In this document: positions 1 to 6,007 of the stretch, one piece after another | How positions within the stretch are numbered: position 1 is the first letter of the stretch | How the letters are laid out: every line of letters starts with the position of its first letter | Assembly (NCBI GenBank): GCA_007132315.1 | Contig: SLOW01000335.1 | Location: 1-6,007 of the forward strand | Length of the DNA stretch: 6,007 nucleotides | Direction: 5' to 3' | Origin: Opitutales bacterium | Lineage (GTDB): Bacteria; Verrucomicrobiota; Verrucomicrobiia; Opitutales; T3Sed10-336 | Translations under genes and position numbers: made by a program | Notes under the pieces: model-generated | What the model saw: only the letters and a program-made list of their open reading frames with translations | Told to the model about the DNA's origin: nothing | Database searches by the model: none

Positions 1-970
1 CCTGAAACCGTCCGACCAGCCGCGTGCCAACGGGAAACGCCCGGTCTTTCCAGAGCGCTTGAAAGCACGTTCCATGCGGTCCGCAACTCAAGTCGCGCAC
101 GCGCCACGTTGAATCCCCTTCCCGGCCGAACGTAATCCGCCTGGCTCCCGTGACCTCGGCGAACGAGGCGTAGCGGTCGGAGTCGCGATTCAACACCGCG
201 AACGCCTCGGGCTCGAGACCGGCGAACAGGCTTTCCTTGGCCGCCGCATAGGCGTCGAGACTGCCGTGAAAATCCAAGTGGTCCCGCGAGAAGTTCGTCA
301 ATACGGCTCCCGCGAAGCGCAGGCCCGCCACCCGGTCCAGGGCCAGGCCGTGGGAAGACACCTCCATCACCGCGGCGACGGCGCCCAAATCCCGCAACCG
401 CGCCAACCGGCTGTAATTGACGGGCGCCAGGGGGGTGGTGTATTCTCCCGGGTCCAGCACTTCCCCGCCCAGTTCCATGCCCAGCGTTCCCATGCTCGCA
501 CAGGGCCCGATGGTGGCGCGCAGGACGTGTGCCAGGAGACGTGTGGTGGTTGTTTTGCCGTTGGTTCCCGTGATCCCGACCACAGTCAGAGTTTCGTCGG
601 GAGCGTCGAAATACGCCCGCGCCGCGCGTCCCAACGCCTGTCGCGGATCCGGCACCACCAGCTGCGGGATGTTCCAGTCCGGTACCGGTTCGTCGGTCAC
701 CAAAGCCGCAGGCCGCCGCTCCCGCGCCGCCTCCACGAGGTCGCGTCCCCGCCGCCACAGGTTGTACTCGAGATACTCGTCGATGAGCACGAACAGATCG
801 CCCGGCCTAACCTCGTGCGGCCGGCACGCGAGGCCCGTCACGAGCACATCGCGACCTTCTCGGCACGCCTCCACCCCGGCCCCCAGGGCGGGCAGGAGCT
901 CCGCCAGGTATTTGCCCGGAGTTCCGGCGCTCTCCGCATGGTTTCCGCTGGTTGCCGCGTTGTCGCGCAT
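1..970 (-). CDS. murE: UDP-N-acetylmuramoyl-tripeptide synthetase MurE (partial, 3' end outside window)
   Basis: This Mur ligase adds the third stem-peptide amino acid (meso-diaminopimelate or lysine) to UDP-MurNAc-L-Ala-D-Glu in the cytoplasm, using ATP. I translated the minus strand from ATG 970-968; 323 residues are in the window. The ATP loop ITGTNGKTTTT lies at residues 133-143. TTP is at 178-180, EVSSHGL at 203-209 and TNFSRDHLDFHG at 225-236. YAAAKESLF follows, with K245 as the likely carbamylated lysine, and NRD is at 261-263. This motif series is specific to MurE rather than MurC, MurD or MurF. The C-terminal domain, including the DNPR-type motif that predicts diaminopimelate, is cut off, so the added amino acid cannot be assigned. 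ATG 970 is the first possible start because an in-frame TGA lies at 979-977. The N-terminal UDP-binding domain is divergent: the usual DSR before PGDLF reads ACR. No ftsI-like gene precedes it. Confidence 0.95.
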   Translation of the reverse strand, partial: MRDNAATSGNHAESAGTPGKYLAELLPALGAGVEACREGRDVLVTGLACRPHEVRPGDLFVLIDEYLEYNLWRRGRDLVEAARERRPAALVTDEPVPDWNIPQLVVPDPRQALGRAARAYFDAPDETLTVVGITGTNGKTTTTRLLAHVLRATIGPCASMGTLGMELGGEVLDPGEYTTPLAPVNYSRLARLRDLGAVAAVMEVSSHGLALDRVAGLRFAGAVLTNFSRDHLDFHGSLDAYAAAKESLFAGLEPEAFAVLNRDSDRYASFAEVTGARRITFGREGDSTWRVRDLSCGPHGTCFQALWKDRAFPVGTRLVGRFQ

Positions 971-992
971 ATTTCTTCAAAATGAAAACTTT

Positions 993-1000
993 CCTCTCCT
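993..1000 (-). promoter_or_regulatory. Strong Shine-Dalgarno-like sequence unusually far from the murE start
   Basis: The minus strand reads AGGAGAGG here, the best ribosome-binding match near murE, but it ends 22 bases before the ATG at 970. A weaker GAAG at 978-975 lies only 4 bases from the ATG. A TTG at 980-978 sits at a better distance from the strong site but opens a different frame (about 57 codons, ending near 807) that overlaps the murE start. Either the distant site helps load ribosomes in an AT-rich leader, or the match is fortuitous. Confidence 0.4.
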
Positions 1001-1149
1001 TTTGCCATGAAATTTGCGGCAATTCTCTAGCCTAGGTTATTCGCGAAGCCCAGAAGTGATGAAGCGCAAGGCGTGACCCGTACCGAGCCGAGGGCGACAG
1101 CCTCCATCCGCTTGGGCGTCCCGGCAAGCCGTGGATAACTAAGCAGATT

Positions 1150-1170
1150 GTAGGATCGCAACGCCGCGAT
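1150..1170 (+). repeat. Possible degenerate REP-like hairpin
   Basis: GTAGG at 1150-1154 is directly followed by a 5-bp stem, ATCGC (1155-1159) and GCGAT (1166-1170), around a six-base loop AACGCC. The 5' foot matches the three better elements at 1321-1425, but the stem is shorter and the loop is not GTRA. It may be a decayed or variant member of the same family, or a chance match. Confidence 0.35.
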
Positions 1171-1322
1171 TAGCGCTTGTGGGCGAGAAGATTGGACAAA
1201 ATACCGGACGCCAACAAAGTTTCGCACAGGTCGTAAACGTAACAAACTCATAGAAAACATTTTAATAAATATCTTGCGCAATCCGGTGAATAATTCAGCC
1301 TAGTTGGTATGGGTGTCTTGCC

Positions 1323-1345
1323 GTAGGTCGCTCCGTGAGGAGCGG
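1323..1345 (+). repeat. REP-like hairpin, copy 1 (plus orientation)
   Basis: GTAGG (1323-1327) precedes a stem of CGCTCC (1329-1334) and GGAGCG (1339-1344) around the loop GTGA (1335-1338). A T·G pair (1328 with 1345) can extend the stem to 7. A GTAG foot 5' of a short hairpin is the known format of REP sequences processed by RAYT (TnpA-REP, Y1 tyrosine) transposases. No RAYT gene is in the window. With copy 2 in opposite orientation it forms a REPIN-like doublet. Confidence 0.7.
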
Positions 1346-1373
1346 GTGCAGGTGGGTTCCTGGACGCGGTCTC

Positions 1374-1396
1374 CCTGTCCTTACGGACAGGCCTAC
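1374..1396 (-). repeat. REP-like hairpin, copy 2 (minus orientation)
   Basis: Read on the minus strand, this is GTAGG, a perfect 7-bp stem CCTGTCC/GGACAGG, and loop GTAA. On the plus strand that is the stem at 1374-1380 and 1385-1391, TTAC at 1381-1384, and CCTAC at 1392-1396. The stem sequence is unrelated to the other copies, yet the geometry, loop and foot are kept. Four bases (1397-1400) separate it from copy 3. Confidence 0.7.
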
Positions 1397-1400
1397 ATTC

Positions 1401-1423
1401 CCGGCGCTCACGCGCCGGCCTAC
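1401..1423 (-). repeat. REP-like hairpin, copy 3 (minus orientation)
   Basis: On the minus strand this reads GTAGG, a perfect 7-bp stem CCGGCGC/GCGCCGG, and loop GTGA. On the plus strand that is 1401-1407 with 1412-1418, TCAC at 1408-1411 and CCTAC at 1419-1423. It is in tandem with copy 2. CCTACGG at 1419-1425 is also the exact 7-bp inverted repeat of CCGTAGG at 1321-1327, so the whole cluster is bounded by inverted termini. Confidence 0.7.
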
Positions 1424-1515
1424 GGTTCGGTTCGAACGAAAGGGTTGCCATCCGAGAACGAAATGGGAAAGGGTAGCACCGATTCAACCGCGTTCCAACC
1501 GTACGATCTTTCCTC

Positions 1516-3480
1516 TTGCCGGGTTTACTGCTTAACCTTTTCCGCACGCCGCATCCTCCCCGTTTCCGGATCACAGGATCCAGCCTGGCCGAGATGTACG
1601 GCCACGCCGCCGAGAGGTTCGGCGATATGCCGGCCTTCGCCACCCGCCAGGCTCCCGGGAAATGGCGTCCGACCAGCTTTCGCGAGATGCACCGGCGCGG
1701 CCGCGAGCTCGCCACCGCCCTCATCGAGCTCGGGGTGGAGGCCCGCGAACACGTGGGTCTTCTGGGCGACAATCGTCTCGAATGGATTCTCGCCGACTAC
1801 GGCGTCCAGATGTGCGGTGCGGCCGACGTGCCGCGCGGCCGCGACGTCACCGACGCCGAAATCCAGTTCATCTTTAATCACGCCGGGGTTCGCGTCGCGA
1901 TGGTGGAAACCCGCGCATTGGCGGAACGCGTCCAAGCGCTGCGCGGCGAGTTGCCGGATCTGCGGGAGATCATCCTGCTCGTTCCCGAATCCGGGGATCC
2001 GGACGGCGTTCGCCACCTGGCGGACCTGATCGAGCGCGGCCGAAAATTGCGGGAAGAAGGCGACCGCCGCGTCGAGGAACGGGTGGCGGGGATTCGTCCG
2101 GACGATCTGTTTACCCTGATTTACACCTCCGGCACCACCGGCACCCCAAAAGGCGTGATGCTGACCCACGCCAACATGATTTCCCAATTGGAAAACATTC
2201 CGCTCGACGTCGCTTGCACCGACCGCATCGTCTCCGTCCTACCGGTTTGGCACATCTTCGAGCGGGTTTTCGAGATGCTGGCCATCAGCCGCGGCTGCTG
2301 CACCTACTATTCCAGTGTCCGCACGCTGGCGGACGATATGCGGGACGTCGAACCGACCTTCATGGGATCGGCGCCCCGGCTCTGGGAAAGCGTCCACCAA
2401 CGGATTCTCAAGCGGGTGAAAAACTCCCATCCGGTACGGCGGGCCCTCTTCCACACCGCGTATTTTCTCAGCCACTACTACAAGGAATCCGCCTTCTTCC
2501 TGTGCGGGCACGCGCTCGATCTGCGCAACCGCCCCTGGTGGGCCACGTGGACGCTCGGTACGATGCACGCGCTGCGCTGGCTGATCCTGTTGCCCTGGTA
2601 CGGCTTCTTCAACGCCGCGGTGCTCGAACGCCTGCGCCTGGTTGTGGGTGGCGCCTTCAAGGGATCGGTGTCGGGCGGGGGCGCTCTCTCCCGCGAGGTC
2701 GATCAGTTCTTCAATTACCTGGGGATCCCGGTCCTCGAGGGTTACGGTCTCACCGAAACCGCGCCGGTGCTGGCGGTGCGGACACCGGAAAAGCTTGTCC
2801 TCGGGAGCGTCGGACCGGTCATTCCGCAAACCGAACTCCGCATCGTCTGCCTCGAAACCGGCCGAATCTTGTATCCGGATCCGGACCGGGCGGACCTCGG
2901 ACGCGGTCGCCGGGGCGAGATCGCGGTGCGCGGTCCCCAGGTCATGAAGGGTTACTACCGCTACCCGGAGGCGACCGAAAACGCCCTGCGCGACGGCTGG
3001 ATGCACACCGGGGATATCGGGCTGGTGACCTTCAACGATTGCCTGCGCATCGTCGGACGGTGCAAGGAGACAATCGTGCTGTCCAGCGGCGAAAACCTCG
3101 AACCCGCTCCGATCGAGATTCGCCTGCTCCAGTCGCCCCTCATCGAACAGTGCATGGTGGTGGGTCAGGACCAACGCTTTCCAGGCGCGCTCATCGTGCC
3201 CTCCCGGGAAGGATTCTCCGACCGCGGCCTCGAGGCCGACGAACTGGCCGACCTGATCGGCCGGCCGGAGGTGCGCGCCATGTTGGAACACGAAATTCGC
3301 GAACGCGTTTCCGCCCGCGAAGGGTTCAAGGGATACGAGCGCATCCACGCCTTTACGTTGCTCGACGAGGCATTCAGCACTGGGGACGAACTGACCAGTC
3401 TGTTCAAATTGAAACGCCACGTGGTGGCCGAGAAATACCGGCGACTCATCGAGACGATGTACAATCACAGCGACCACTGA
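1516..3480 (+). CDS. Long-chain-fatty-acid--CoA ligase (AMP-forming)
   Basis: This 654-residue ANL-superfamily enzyme activates a carboxylic acid, most likely a long-chain fatty acid, to acyl-AMP and then acyl-CoA. The ATP loop YTSGTTGTPKG is at residues 203-213 and LPVWHIFER at 242-250. SGGGAL is at 386-391 and YGLTE at 410-414. HTGDIG is at 497-502, and LSSGENLEPAPIE is at 522-534. The C-terminal KLKR at 631-634 contains candidate catalytic lysines. The PRGRDVTDAEI block and overall length resemble Treponema-type FAA1-like ligases. Residues 341-365 are hydrophobic and Trp-rich, ahead of the SGGGAL block, and may bind membrane. TTG at 1516 is chosen because it is the first start codon after the in-frame stop at 1474-1476, and the homologous region (SLAEMYGHAAERFGD) begins before the first ATG (1594). 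No good ribosome-binding site precedes it. The chain length of the substrate cannot be read from the sequence. Confidence 0.93.
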   Translation: MPGLLLNLFRTPHPPRFRITGSSLAEMYGHAAERFGDMPAFATRQAPGKWRPTSFREMHRRGRELATALIELGVEAREHVGLLGDNRLEWILADYGVQMCGAADVPRGRDVTDAEIQFIFNHAGVRVAMVETRALAERVQALRGELPDLREIILLVPESGDPDGVRHLADLIERGRKLREEGDRRVEERVAGIRPDDLFTLIYTSGTTGTPKGVMLTHANMISQLENIPLDVACTDRIVSVLPVWHIFERVFEMLAISRGCCTYYSSVRTLADDMRDVEPTFMGSAPRLWESVHQRILKRVKNSHPVRRALFHTAYFLSHYYKESAFFLCGHALDLRNRPWWATWTLGTMHALRWLILLPWYGFFNAAVLERLRLVVGGAFKGSVSGGGALSREVDQFFNYLGIPVLEGYGLTETAPVLAVRTPEKLVLGSVGPVIPQTELRIVCLETGRILYPDPDRADLGRGRRGEIAVRGPQVMKGYYRYPEATENALRDGWMHTGDIGLVTFNDCLRIVGRCKETIVLSSGENLEPAPIEIRLLQSPLIEQCMVVGQDQRFPGALIVPSREGFSDRGLEADELADLIGRPEVRAMLEHEIRERVSAREGFKGYERIHAFTLLDEAFSTGDELTSLFKLKRHVVAEKYRRLIETMYNHSDH

Positions 3481-3487
3481 AATCGGA

Positions 3488-4504
3488 ATGGAGATCACCC
3501 AACAACTGCTCAACCCGGTGGAACAGGGACTTCTGGCCGTGATGATCCTGATCATCATGTTCGGCATGGGCGCGACCTTGACCCCGGACGACTTCCGTCA
3601 CGCCCTGCGGCAACCCAGGGGCATGCTGATCGGTTTCCTGTCGCAATTCGGCCTCATGCCCCTCATCGCGGTCGGCCTGGCCGTCCTGTTGAATCTGCCC
3701 CCCGCCCTCGCCATCGCCCTGATCATGGTGGGGTGTCTTCCGGGAGGCACCACGTCGAACATGTTCGCCTACTTCGCCCGGGGATCGGTGGCTCTGAGTG
3801 TATCCATGACCGCGGCCTCGACTGTGCTGGCGCTTGTGATGATGCCGCTGCTGCTTGACCTTCACGCCTCCGGATTCGTCGAACGCATCGATTCCGAGAT
3901 GCGGGCGGCCGGGGATGAAGGCGGATTCGCCATGCCGTATCCGAACATCATCATCGCTCTCCTGCTCGTTCTCCTGCCAGTCGGAGCCGGCATGGTGTTG
4001 CTGCGTCATTCCCCGGAGTGGGCTAAAACGGCCGAAGACACGGCCGGATTTATGGCCATCATCGTCATCCTGTTCCTGCTCGGATCGGCCGCGGTCCGGC
4101 ACGGCAACCTGTTTCTGGAAACCCCGTGGCAGGTTTACGCCGGCAGTATCTGTCTGGGTTTGGTCGGATTCCTTTTCGGCTACCTGATGGCGGGGGCCGC
4201 CCGCCTGGCTCCCCGTTTCAAGCGGACCGTCTCTCTCGAAACGGGAATCCAGAACGGACCCATCGCGTTCACCATTATCCTGTTGAGTTTTCGCGAACCC
4301 TTACAGAGCCAGATGCTCTGGCAGGCCATCCTCTACTCCACGTTTATCGTCATCACCTCCTCGTTGGTCACCCTGTTCTACCGGCGGATCGGTCGCGCGG
4401 ACTGGGAAATCCATCGGAACAACACGGTGCATCAGCGCCTTTTCGGCGAAGGCTATCGTATCCGGTATCCGGAGGCGGCGGTGGGCCGAACCCCACAGGA
4501 TTGA
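3488..4504 (+). CDS. Bile acid:sodium symporter family (BASS/SBF) transporter
   Basis: This 338-residue inner-membrane protein has about eight to ten hydrophobic segments, for example around 13-31, 46-69, 72-84, 100-123, 153-172, 187-203, 216-236, 257-267 and 278-297. Two family signatures are clear: GCLPGGTTSN at 82-91, followed by FARGSVALSVSMTAAST, and ETGIQNGPIAF at 251-261. These match the discontinuous helix and sodium-site regions of BASS proteins, which take up bile acids, pyruvate, pantothenate or other organic anions with sodium. The real substrate is unknown. A loop of about 25 residues (126-150) separates the two halves, and a polar tail follows residue 300. The ATG lies 7 bases after the ligase stop with only a weak GGA in front, suggesting translational coupling and a shared mRNA. 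Confidence 0.93.
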   Translation: MEITQQLLNPVEQGLLAVMILIIMFGMGATLTPDDFRHALRQPRGMLIGFLSQFGLMPLIAVGLAVLLNLPPALAIALIMVGCLPGGTTSNMFAYFARGSVALSVSMTAASTVLALVMMPLLLDLHASGFVERIDSEMRAAGDEGGFAMPYPNIIIALLLVLLPVGAGMVLLRHSPEWAKTAEDTAGFMAIIVILFLLGSAAVRHGNLFLETPWQVYAGSICLGLVGFLFGYLMAGAARLAPRFKRTVSLETGIQNGPIAFTIILLSFREPLQSQMLWQAILYSTFIVITSSLVTLFYRRIGRADWEIHRNNTVHQRLFGEGYRIRYPEAAVGRTPQD

Positions 4505-4535
4505 ACATTTCGCTTCGCGAATCACGGAACACAGG

Positions 4536-4824
4536 ATGAAAGAAATATCCACCACCGCGGGGGTGCTCATCATCGGGGCGGGGATCGCCGGACTCACGAC
4601 CGCCCGCCGCCTTTTCGAAACCGGACGCGACGTTACCATGCTCGACAAAGGACGCTGGCCGGGCACACCATTGGGGATTCGCCAAGCCGCAAACCGTGTA
4701 TCCGAACGATCATTATGCCTCGCCGGCGAGTCCGCTGCTGCTCGCCGACGACGCCTTGGGCGGCGGCCGGGGCGAAGGCGCGGCGCCGTCCGGCCTGGCG
4801 GCCGCCGAACGCCTGTTTGCATTG
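4536..4824 (+). pseudogene. Renalase-like FAD-dependent amine oxidoreductase, internally deleted and frameshifted
   Basis: The first part, from ATG 4536, reads VLIIGAGIAGLTTARRL then VTMLDKGRWPG. That is a Rossmann FAD-binding start (GxGxxG at about residues 14-19) with the acidic end of strand 2. After about residue 43 this frame loses similarity. In the +1 frame, from about 4663, the sequence becomes AHHWGFAKP, then LLLADDALGGGRGEGAAPSGLAAAERL. This matches the C-terminal renalase-type blocks (HRWRYAxP, then GDxxGGxxxEGAxxSGxxAA). Roughly 200 central residues, with substrate-site and most FAD contacts, are absent, so no functional enzyme is expected. The first frame stays open to a TAA at 4917-4919, overlapping the regulator start. 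The second frame has no stop at the expected C-terminus. GGA at 4526-4528 is a plausible ribosome-binding site. An assembly or sequencing error could give the same picture. Confidence 0.75.
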
Positions 4825-4906
4825 GACGCTCCCACCCCTTGGCGCCTTCCTTCGGGATTTACCTTGCGAGGAGACGGTCGCTCGGCGAAAAATCGATGGC
4901 CATTTC

Positions 4907-6007
4907 ATGGAGAATCTAACGAATGCTGCCATTCTCGTCGTGGAGGACGAAACTCTTTTTCTCAAGAGGATCCGCGGGTTTCTGGAACGCGCGGGTGCGG
5001 AGGTGAGTCAGGCGAAGACGCGGGAACAAGCGAAGAACCTGTTGGGGGAACTGGCGTTCGACTTCGTCCTGCTCGACATCAACCTGCCCGACGGCTCCGG
5101 CCTCGACTTACTGCGTTCCGGCCTTTTTTCCAAAACCACGTCGGTCATCGTGATGACCGGTGAAGGAGGCATCCAAAATGCGGTGGAAGCGATGCGTCTC
5201 GGCGCGGCCGACTACCTCGCCAAACCGTTCGACCTGGAGGAACTGCCCCTGATCATCCAGCGCGCCCGCATCGTTACCCAGGCTTCCCGCCTCGAAAGCT
5301 ACCGCCGCGATCGCGAAGCGCCCGCCGAGGACAATTTCTTCTTCGGCCCCTCCCTGAGCGACCTCCGGGAACTGCTCGAAAAGATCATCGCCGCCGACCG
5401 GCGCCTCACGAGGAACCTGCCCCCCGTGCTCATCGAGGGAGAAACGGGCACCGGGAAAACATCGATCGCCCGTTGGTTGCATTACCACGGTCCTCGAAGC
5501 GAAGGGCCCCTGGTCGAGGTCAACTGCTCGACCCTCTCCGAGTCGCTTGCGGAATCGGAGCTCTTCGGGCACGAGCGCGGCGCCTTCACCGACGCCCGCC
5601 AGGAGCGAATCGGCCTGTTCGAAGCGGCCCGCGGCGGAACGCTGTTTCTCGACGAGATACCGAGCCTATCGCCGGCGATCCAGGCGAAAATCCTGACCGC
5701 CATCGAAGACCGGACCATTCGGCGTCTCGGCGGAAACAAGACCATCGAGGTGGACGTGCGGCTGATCGCCGCGACCAATGCCGACCTGCGGGAAAAGGTG
5801 GCGGCGGGAGAGTTTCGCGAAGACCTTTACCACCGGCTGAACCTCTACCATATCACGCTGCCGCCTCTGCGGGAACGTCTGAACGATCTTCCGGAACTCG
5901 CGGGACGCTTGCTCAAACGATTGGCGAAACGTTATGGATCGAAAACCCCCAGGCTGGGCGCCGAAGCGAAAAAGCGATTGCGTGCCTATCCCTGGCCGGG
6001 AAATGTC
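4907..6007 (+). CDS. Sigma-54-dependent response regulator, NtrC family (partial, 3' end outside window)
   Basis: The 367 residues in view hold a receiver and most of a sigma-54-activating AAA+ domain. In the receiver, the acidic pocket is at E13 and D14 (VVEDE 11-15). D57 in LLDINLPDG is the phosphorylation site, T84 is in VMTGE and K106 in AKPF. The AAA+ domain shows Walker A GETGTGKT (178-185) and ELFGHERGAFTDA (218-230). Walker B is GGTLFLDE (243-250), sensor I is LIAATNADL (286-294), and FREDLYHRLN (303-312) carries the arginine-finger region. The sequence ends at WPGNV, just before the usual VRELEN segment and the DNA-binding domain. The sigma-54 contact loop reads GAFTDA rather than GAFTGA. 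The family is phosphorylated by a histidine kinase and remodels sigma-54 polymerase; no kinase is in view. ATG 4907 gives the standard receiver N-terminus, but no good Shine-Dalgarno sits at normal distance (GGAG is about 33 bases upstream). Confidence 0.95.
   Translation, partial: MENLTNAAILVVEDETLFLKRIRGFLERAGAEVSQAKTREQAKNLLGELAFDFVLLDINLPDGSGLDLLRSGLFSKTTSVIVMTGEGGIQNAVEAMRLGAADYLAKPFDLEELPLIIQRARIVTQASRLESYRRDREAPAEDNFFFGPSLSDLRELLEKIIAADRRLTRNLPPVLIEGETGTGKTSIARWLHYHGPRSEGPLVEVNCSTLSESLAESELFGHERGAFTDARQERIGLFEAARGGTLFLDEIPSLSPAIQAKILTAIEDRTIRRLGGNKTIEVDVRLIAATNADLREKVAAGEFREDLYHRLNLYHITLPPLRERLNDLPELAGRLLKRLAKRYGSKTPRLGAEAKKRLRAYPWPGNV

Larger units (their letters stand above)
971..1515. 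other. Divergent intergenic region between murE and the acyl-CoA ligase gene
   Basis: No convincing gene lies here. Both flanking genes point outward, so promoters for both should be inside. The stretch at about 1240-1300 is clearly AT-richer than its surroundings and is the likeliest promoter zone, but I could not assign convincing -35/-10 or sigma-54 (GG-N10-GC) boxes on either strand. The right half carries the hairpin repeat cluster at 1321-1425, with a possible degenerate copy at 1150-1170. An 84-codon minus-strand frame at 1027-1281 has no recognisable motif and is not called. I found no tRNA, rRNA or riboswitch that I recognise. Confidence 0.7.

Noticed and set aside
266..1010. Two overlapping plus-strand open frames of about 200-240 codons
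   Set aside because: They lie opposite murE, whose minus-strand translation carries a full set of family motifs; their own translations are low-complexity and Arg/Pro/Ser-rich.
1027..1281. Minus-strand open frame of 84 codons in the intergenic region
   Set aside because: It has no motif, no clear ribosome-binding site and no composition typical of the neighbouring genes.
1026..1308. Near-repeat AGCCTAG at both ends (about 1029 and 1297) with partly inverted flanks, suggesting a small mobile element
   Set aside because: The shared core is only about 7 bases, the inverted ends are patchy, and nothing inside resembles an element.
1321..1425. Possible CRISPR array or rho-independent terminator
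   Set aside because: The units are inverted hairpins with different stems, not direct repeats with spacers, and no T-tract follows any stem. Both flanking genes start here, so no terminator is expected.
1429..1437. tRNA T-loop-like GGTTCGAAC
   Set aside because: No acceptor, anticodon or D-arm pairing could be found around it.
2239..3567. Long antisense open frame (about 440 codons) opposite the acyl-CoA ligase
   Set aside because: It is a by-product of the GC-rich ligase codons. It shows no recognisable motif, and the plus strand carries all the ANL motifs.

Overview
The window comes from a GC-rich bacterium. Its peptidoglycan synthesis gene and its sigma-54-type response regulator are consistent with a diderm. 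I cannot name the organism. The Treponema-like style of the acyl-CoA ligase and the REP-like hairpins would fit a PVC-group or similar environmental genome, but that is only a guess.

Layout. Positions 1-970 (minus strand) hold the 5' two thirds of murE, which runs off the left edge. Positions 971-1515 form a gene-poor divergent intergenic region with an AT-richer stretch and, at 1321-1425, a cluster of three short hairpins that fit the REP format: GTAGG at the 5' foot, 6-7 bp stems of unrelated sequence, and a GTRA loop. A possible fourth copy lies at 1150-1170. Positions 1516-3480 (plus) encode a long-chain acyl-CoA synthetase. Positions 3488-4504 (plus) encode a bile acid:sodium symporter family (BASS/SBF) membrane transporter, starting 7 bases after the synthetase stop. 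Positions 4536 to about 4824 (plus) hold the remains of a renalase-like FAD oxidoreductase whose middle is missing and whose two ends lie in different frames. Positions 4907-6007 (plus) hold the 5' part of an NtrC-family response regulator (receiver plus AAA+ domain), which runs off the right edge just after the WPGN motif.

Working together. The ligase and transporter are tightly spaced and probably co-transcribed, so an uptake-then-CoA-activation pair for some organic or fatty acid is a reasonable but unproven idea. The regulator follows on the same strand, but its cognate kinase is not in view. murE is transcribed away from this group and has no visible gene directly upstream, so it seems to head its own transcript here rather than follow ftsI as in the classical dcw cluster.

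I see no clearly new multi-gene system. The most notable observations are the covarying REP-like hairpin cluster, the internally deleted oxidoreductase, and the divergent N-terminal domain of MurE.
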